In this document: piece by piece, positions 21,684 through 25,077 of the stretch
Layout of the letters: the number at the start of each line of letters is the position of its first letter
Numbering within the stretch: the first letter of the stretch is position 1
Origin: an uncultured Eubacteriales bacterium
GTDB lineage: Bacteria > Bacillota > Clostridia > Oscillospirales > Acutalibacteraceae
Assembly (NCBI GenBank): GCA_934486705.1
Contig: CAKSQS010000039.1
Location: 1-25,077 of the forward strand
Direction: 5' to 3'
Length of the DNA stretch: 25,077 bases
Notes under the pieces: generated by a model
Databases searched by the model: none
What the model was told of the DNA's origin: nothing
Seen by the model: the letters and a program-made list of their open reading frames with translations, nothing else
Made by a program: the position numbers and the translations under genes

Positions 21684-22055
21684 ATGAAATTACATACATC
21701 CGGTGAGGATTATCTTGAAGCCGTATTGATTATTGAGAGAAAAAAGGGTGCTGTGCGCTCAATCGATATTGCCGAATGGCTCGGTGTTACCAAGCCCAGC
21801 GTCAGCCGTGCCGTCTCACTTTTGAAAAAGGGCGGCTTTATATCCATAAATGACAATCTTCTGTATCTGACAGATACCGGTCGTGCGGTTGCCGAAAAGA
21901 TTTATGAGCGTCACTGCTATTTCAAGCAGAGACTTATAGATGTCGGAGTGGACGAAAAAACCGCCGAAAAAGAAGCCTGTAGGCTTGAGCACAGTCTCTC
22001 CGATGACAGCTTTGATAGAATAAAAAAAGCCACTGACGGCAAACACAAACAATAA
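21684..22055 (+). CDS. DtxR/MntR-family metal-dependent regulator (short form, mixed ligand set)
   Basis: This 123-residue protein is a close paralogue of the one at 5469, with the same winged helix (SIDIAEWLGVTKPSVSRAVS) and no SH3-like domain. I chose ATG 21684 because MKLHTSGEDYLEAV then aligns with the paralogue's start and AAAGGA lies upstream; the earlier ATG (21663) would add seven residues. Metal ligands expected from MntR/DtxR alignment are Asp9, Glu12, His77, Cys99, Glu102 and His103 (ACRLEH). Asp at position 9 is MntR-like, while Cys99 is DtxR-like. The promoter palindrome suggests autoregulation. The gene ends before a strong bidirectional terminator. Whether it senses Mn2+, Fe2+ or another metal is open. 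Confidence 0.87.
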   Translation: MKLHTSGEDYLEAVLIIERKKGAVRSIDIAEWLGVTKPSVSRAVSLLKKGGFISINDNLLYLTDTGRAVAEKIYERHCYFKQRLIDVGVDEKTAEKEACRLEHSLSDDSFDRIKKATDGKHKQ

Positions 22056-22078
22056 AATTATGGTACAATGATTACATA

Positions 22079-22116
22079 GAAGCCCCATATCGGTCAAATG
22101 ACCGATATGGGGCTTC
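22079..22116. terminator. Bidirectional terminator between converging genes
   Basis: An 18-bp perfect stem (22079-22096 with 22099-22116) around AA has one arm starting GAAGCCCC and the other ending GGGGCTTC. TTTGCTT follows on the plus strand. It separates the DtxR-type gene from the minus-strand cluster. Confidence 0.9.
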
Positions 22117-22197
22117 TTTGCTTAATATTACAATTGCAGCTTATATCCGAACTTTCTTCCGTAAATTGCTGCCGCTATGCACCAAATCGCTATTAAG

Positions 22198-22386
22198 CTA
22201 TTCGTGCTGCTCCGGCTCATAACGGACATACATGTTGCTATAGGCATCTGTATAGCCTGTGCAATATCCATAATTATTACGAGCAGAATATTCCATATAA
22301 CGGGATAAAAAACGAATGTGTTTGGTGCTGCTCCGCCAAAGCATATCGAGCTTTCGCGAAATTCCGATATCATTAAAATCACTCAT
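22198..22386 (-). CDS. Possible small protein or remnant after the ATC-hydrolase-like gene (62 residues)
   Basis: The ATG overlaps the stop of the upstream gene (ATGA), a sign of coupled translation. The 62-residue product (starting MSDFNDIGISRKL, ending RYEPEQHE) is hydrophilic and Tyr/Arg rich, and I do not recognise it. A different minus frame through the same DNA (22128-22382) is hydrophobic and ends IYGRKFGYKLQL, which looks more like the C terminus of a membrane protein. A frameshifted membrane-protein remnant is therefore as likely as a real small gene. Confidence 0.35.
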   Translation of the reverse strand: MSDFNDIGISRKLDMLWRSSTKHIRFLSRYMEYSARNNYGYCTGYTDAYSNMYVRYEPEQHE

Positions 22387-23018
22387 ACGTTTTTCCTCTT
22401 ATATCCGCAGTCGCAGTACGGTCCGCCGGAAGCAAGCGTATATTCGCGCACGAAATCCGCCGCACCGCCCGCCTCGCTCATGGTATAGTCGAGGTGACAC
22501 AGCGCCGGGGTAAGATCGTACAGCCCTAACCTTTGCATCAACACACATATGCCGCACTTTGTAAAGCGCCCCTCATATCCGCTGCCGTCGGGGTATTCAT
22601 AATAGTCCATATTCCACGAATACGGATTGCGGTCGGCAGCCTTCAGCGCGGCGGTTGCCTTCATTCCGGCAATATCCTTATCGGTAAATTTGTTTTTTCC
22701 GCTCTTGCGGCAAAACCACTTCATCGGCTTTGTCATCATCGCATCGGCGTAATATACAGTCAAACGCTCCGCGTCAGGGCGCTGCGGCATCGAGAGTATA
22801 AACGCCCCGAGCATTGCACAATTGACAATATTCATCTTAAAACGATCTGCCTTTTCAAATTCCGGCAAGCCCGCGATTATCTCTTTATATTTCGGCTTTG
22901 CATTTTTCGTGACGACCCTTGCCGTGTTCTTGTCATAGCCGAACACCGCCGTCAGCTGTTTCCGAAACGAGTCGGAAAATAACATCCACATTCCTAAAGG
23001 CATACCTGCATATTTCAT
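22383..23018 (-). CDS. ATC-hydrolase-family protein (L-2-amino-thiazoline-4-carboxylate hydrolase-like)
   Basis: The 211-residue protein resembles the family annotated as L-2-amino-thiazoline-4-carboxylic acid hydrolase. Recognisable parts are FRKQLTAVFGYDKNTARVV, KPKYKEIIAGLPEFEKADRFKMNIVNCAML, and a C-terminal Cys-containing region with TKCGICVLM, LCHLDYTMSE and YCDCGYK. The Cys pattern suggests metal or radical chemistry, but the actual substrate in such Clostridial proteins is uncertain. It starts by overlapping (ATGA) an out-of-frame remnant upstream and lies downstream of a promoter with the AGTTAG-N6-CTAACT box. Control by the DtxR-type regulator is therefore plausible. Confidence 0.7.
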   Translation of the reverse strand: MKYAGMPLGMWMLFSDSFRKQLTAVFGYDKNTARVVTKNAKPKYKEIIAGLPEFEKADRFKMNIVNCAMLGAFILSMPQRPDAERLTVYYADAMMTKPMKWFCRKSGKNKFTDKDIAGMKATAALKAADRNPYSWNMDYYEYPDGSGYEGRFTKCGICVLMQRLGLYDLTPALCHLDYTMSEAGGAADFVREYTLASGGPYCDCGYKRKNV

Positions 23019-23188
23019 TCTGCACTTCCCCGCTTTTCTTCCGTATTCGTATATTTTATCAAATTATACAGCACGCCGTGCTCGCCGAAACGGCGCGTGC
23101 CTGCAAGCTCCATTCCGAGATGTATGTATTTGTCACACTTAGATTTCGCAGCGGTTCTGCACCTCGCGGTTGTAAAGATGCACCATAC
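23015..23188 (-). pseudogene. 3' remnant of an unidentified gene, coupled to the ATC-hydrolase-like gene
   Basis: A frame of 57 codons without a start codon ends in a stop that overlaps the next gene's ATG. Its protein-like ending reads CDKYIHLGMELAGTRRFG and then EHGVLYNLIKYTNTEEK. The four-base overlap is what an intact upstream gene would have. The 5' part is missing; the frame runs into the 3' end of a different small ORF (23139-23291). I do not recognise the family. A deletion or frameshift joining two genes is the simplest reading. Confidence 0.4.
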
Positions 23189-23291
23189 CTACAGCGCCCT
23201 TGCGAATGCCCACGGCACACACCAAAACGAGCAGAACCCCAAGCCCTAAGCCTTCAATAATTGTTTTCAAAATTATTTCTTTCATATTCAT
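23139..23291 (-). CDS. Small single-pass membrane protein, probably truncated (50 residues)
   Basis: The frame starts at ATG 23291, 17 bases after the regulatory box. It encodes a hydrophobic segment (about 7-29, LGLGVLLVLVCAVGI), then RKGAVGMVHLYNREVQNR and a stop. The GAVGMVxLY...VQ pattern resembles a family of small Clostridial membrane proteins that I recall as longer, continuing past this point. The abrupt end next to an out-of-frame remnant suggests truncation. Function unknown. Confidence 0.45.
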   Translation of the reverse strand: MNMKEIILKTIIEGLGLGVLLVLVCAVGIRKGAVGMVHLYNREVQNRCEI

Positions 23292-23307
23292 CTATATCGC
23301 TCTCTTT

Positions 23308-23399
23308 AGTTAGGATATGCTAACTGCAATGCCTTTGAAAAGCCGCCATGCGGCAGCCTTTATTATTTATATTATAACGCGCCGAATACGGTTTTGCAA
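23308..23399 (-). promoter_or_regulatory. Promoter with DtxR-type box for the minus-strand cluster
   Basis: On the minus strand TTGCAA (23399-23394) and TATAAT (23376-23371) have 17-bp spacing. AGTTAG-N6-CTAACT (23308-23325) lies about 45 bp past the -10, in the leader, where a bound repressor would act as a roadblock. A GCCGC-CAT-GCGGC hairpin (about 23341-23355) lies between the two. Confidence 0.75.
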
Positions 23400-23572
23400 C
23401 AGAAACCTGAATAATTGACCGTAAAATCGGTTAAAACCGCCCTATTTCTTTCTGAATTCTTCTTGATATCACTATTTTGCGGCTTTCACGCCGCAGCGGT
23501 CATAATTTTGTTAAACTCCGGACATTTCATTCCCACTGTAATCAAAATCCGTATCGGCTTTATAAATCTTCC

Positions 23573-24559
23573 TTATTCAAGAATTTTCAGCGTATCATTT
23601 TCTTTTAAAGCACAGTTTATAGCAATTGTACCTTTGTCGGTTTTATAATCGACGTGATTACCGTTTATTAAAACGGCAGAAACGGATTTAAGCGACGTTA
23701 CAAAGCTCTCAAGATCAATTATACCATATAAAACGGTAAACTCATAGTCCTTACCCGAACACCGAACAGTACCCCACGCGCCGTCAACCGACCAAAAATA
23801 TCTGCCGTTTTTAATCGGCTTAAAGCCTATGCGTTTTTTCGACAAATCGAAAATAAATCCGCTGTATGTAAGCAGGAACGAATAAGAAGCCATTGCGCGG
23901 GCATAGCTTGCGCCGCACTCTATTCCCGCCCGGGGGTTGCGCTTTTCGCCGTCGTATCTTTCACGAATCGCCCTTACAATTTCAAGCGCTTTGTCTTCCA
24001 TTCCGCACTGCAGCATATTATCTGCCACGGCATATTCAAAGCCCGTCATACACTCCTCGCTGTAAGGCACGGGTATTTTCGGCTTTTTGCTTATATCGGG
24101 CCAGCGGAACATTGTAACGCCCTTTTCGTCATTGCAAGCAAAAACGCGGCAGGGGTTATGGTTATCGTGCATTTTTACAAAGTTATATTTATAAATTGCC
24201 TCAAGCGCACTTTTACGGTGCTCCTTTACAAATACATTCGGCAGCCCCACAAGGTCTGTATGCCAATCGGCAAGCACCTGGTCTATGCCGCTGCCCGAGC
24301 ATATCTGGTACTTAATCTGCGCGGTTTCGGCATTCCAGTATTCATTTGCGGCATTAAATTTATCAAGCAGGGATTTATCCGTTATATCAATATGCTGCTC
24401 GTAATATTCGTCGTTAAAGGTTTTATCAAGGGTCTCTTTGCCCTTTTCAAATAATGCGCGGTATTCCTCTGCGGTGTTTTCCTCGCCTAAATACTCCGCC
24501 ATTTCACCGCGCACCGTATATTCCGAGCAAATCATATGCGTTTTCAAAAGCAGATTCAA
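23573..24559 (-). pseudogene. GH116-family glycosidase, C-terminal fragment
   Basis: The 328-residue frame resembles the C-terminal (alpha/alpha)6 part of GH116 beta-glucosidase/glucosylceramidase-type enzymes. QICSGSGIDQVLADWH corresponds to the segment holding the acid/base Asp (Asp93 here). YSEECMTGFEYAVADNML and RNPRAGIECGASYARAMASY are further family signatures. The enzymes are usually near 800 residues or more. The N-terminal beta domain and the nucleophile Glu are absent, so this piece should be inactive. It begins with a TTG directly after the SGNH gene's stop, with only a weak AGGGA site. Truncation by deletion is more likely than a free-standing domain. Confidence 0.7.
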
Positions 24560-24560
24560 T

Positions 24561-25013
24561 TTATCCCTGATTTATTTCGATATGCTTCTTTATCTCGTTT
24601 GCCATTTGAAGATACCCCGCCGCATTCGGGTGTATTCCGTCATGTGTATACTCCGTCTTGAAGGTCTTTCCGTCATCGGAAAGAACGGGTACAAAGTCTA
24701 TGTATTCTTTCCCGAGGCTTTTTAAAAACGCATTCATTTCCGCAGTCATACGGCAGCGTTTTTCTTTATCCTGCGGCGGCGCTATATCGGACGGCGGTAC
24801 AGAGCAGATCAAAAGCTCTATTCCCGCGTCGTCGCATTTTTTAACCATCTCGGACACATTCTTTTTATAATCCGCAAGTACCGTTTCCTCCGCTTCGCCG
24901 TCTTTCCGCCACCAAAAATCATAATCCGTACGCGAAATATCGTTTGTTCCTATCATCATAACCGCCTTTTTCGGGTGCAGCTGTATGCAGTCGGCATCAA
25001 CCGGTTTTATCAT
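24561..25013 (-). CDS. SGNH/GDSL hydrolase, N-terminally damaged
   Basis: The 150-residue frame has SGNH block III (MMIGTNDIS) and block V (YTHDGIHPNAAGY, catalytic Asp and His). ELLICSVPPSD lies between them, as in acetylxylan- or lysophospholipase-type esterases. Block I with the catalytic Ser (GDS) is not present. The frame is open about 15 codons above the ATG and reads KGSSIT there, only about 26 residues before GTND, where the family usually has over 50. An internal deletion probably removed part of the N-terminal half. It abuts the GH116 fragment on the same strand, suggesting remains of a polysaccharide-use cluster. The window ends just upstream. Confidence 0.65.
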   Translation of the reverse strand: MIKPVDADCIQLHPKKAVMMIGTNDISRTDYDFWWRKDGEAEETVLADYKKNVSEMVKKCDDAGIELLICSVPPSDIAPPQDKEKRCRMTAEMNAFLKSLGKEYIDFVPVLSDDGKTFKTEYTHDGIHPNAAGYLQMANEIKKHIEINQG

Positions 25014-25077
25014 AGTTATTGAGCTGCCTTTCCAAATAATACTTTTTACTGTTCTTCAAGCATATTTACCTTATGAA

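Noticed and set aside
22128..22382. Hydrophobic 84-codon minus-strand frame overlapping the 62-codon one.
   Set aside because: No ribosome binding site or coupled start. It may preserve the C-terminal part of a decayed membrane protein, so I mention it under the 62-codon feature only.

Overview
The window reads as a chromosomal segment of a Gram-positive anaerobe of the class Clostridia, most likely an Oscillospiraceae/Ruminococcaceae-type gut or rumen bacterium. This rests on strong AGGAGG-type ribosome binding sites, TTGACA-N17-TATAAT promoters, a TnpV-family protein, an ATC-hydrolase-like gene and two short DtxR/MntR-type regulators. Genus cannot be settled from sequence alone. Most genes look like ordinary moderately GC-rich host DNA, but roughly 13.2-21.4 kb is visibly more A+T rich.

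Layout. 1-377: a uvrB 5' fragment cut off after 90 codons at a junction with repeat-bearing DNA. 469-3237 (minus): pyruvate kinase, an HD-domain protein and an orphan response regulator whose phosphoacceptor Asp is Glu. 3356-6520 (plus): a candidate 34-residue protein, a CBS/CorC-HlyC membrane protein, a GreA-like factor, a DtxR-type regulator and a coupled alpha/beta hydrolase. 6512-11446 (minus): bioY behind a BirA-type operator, an ECF sigma factor with a membrane partner, and an asnB-azlC-azlD operon. 11624-13150 (plus): guaA.

Island. The 3' end of guaA plus 66 downstream bases (13139-13216) recurs as a near-identical direct repeat at 21373-21452. These are the expected ends of a genomic island integrated at the guaA 3' end. 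The island is about 8.2 kb and carries a tnpV-like gene, five defence genes, a CocE/X-Pro-peptidase-type hydrolase and several inverted repeats. No integrase gene was found in it. The five defence genes run in one direction with gaps of at most 14 bp or overlaps: AbiEi antitoxin, AbiEii toxin, a BcgI-like fused nuclease-methyltransferase, its two-TRD specificity subunit, and a Shedu (DUF4263) nuclease. They look like one transcription unit that may be governed by the AbiEi promoter, and this is the most interesting object in the window.

Right flank (21.45-25.08 kb). A second DtxR/MntR-type regulator lies behind a perfect 17-bp-arm palindrome overlapping its promoter. The core AGTTAG-N6-CTAACT recurs at 23308-23325 in front of a divergent minus-strand cluster (a small membrane ORF, an out-of-frame remnant, an ATC-hydrolase-family protein and a 62-codon ORF), suggesting a local metal-responsive regulon. 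The window ends with decayed pieces of an SGNH hydrolase and a GH116 glycosidase.

No tRNA, rRNA or CRISPR array was recognised. All family calls come from reading motifs by eye, and no database search or computation was run.
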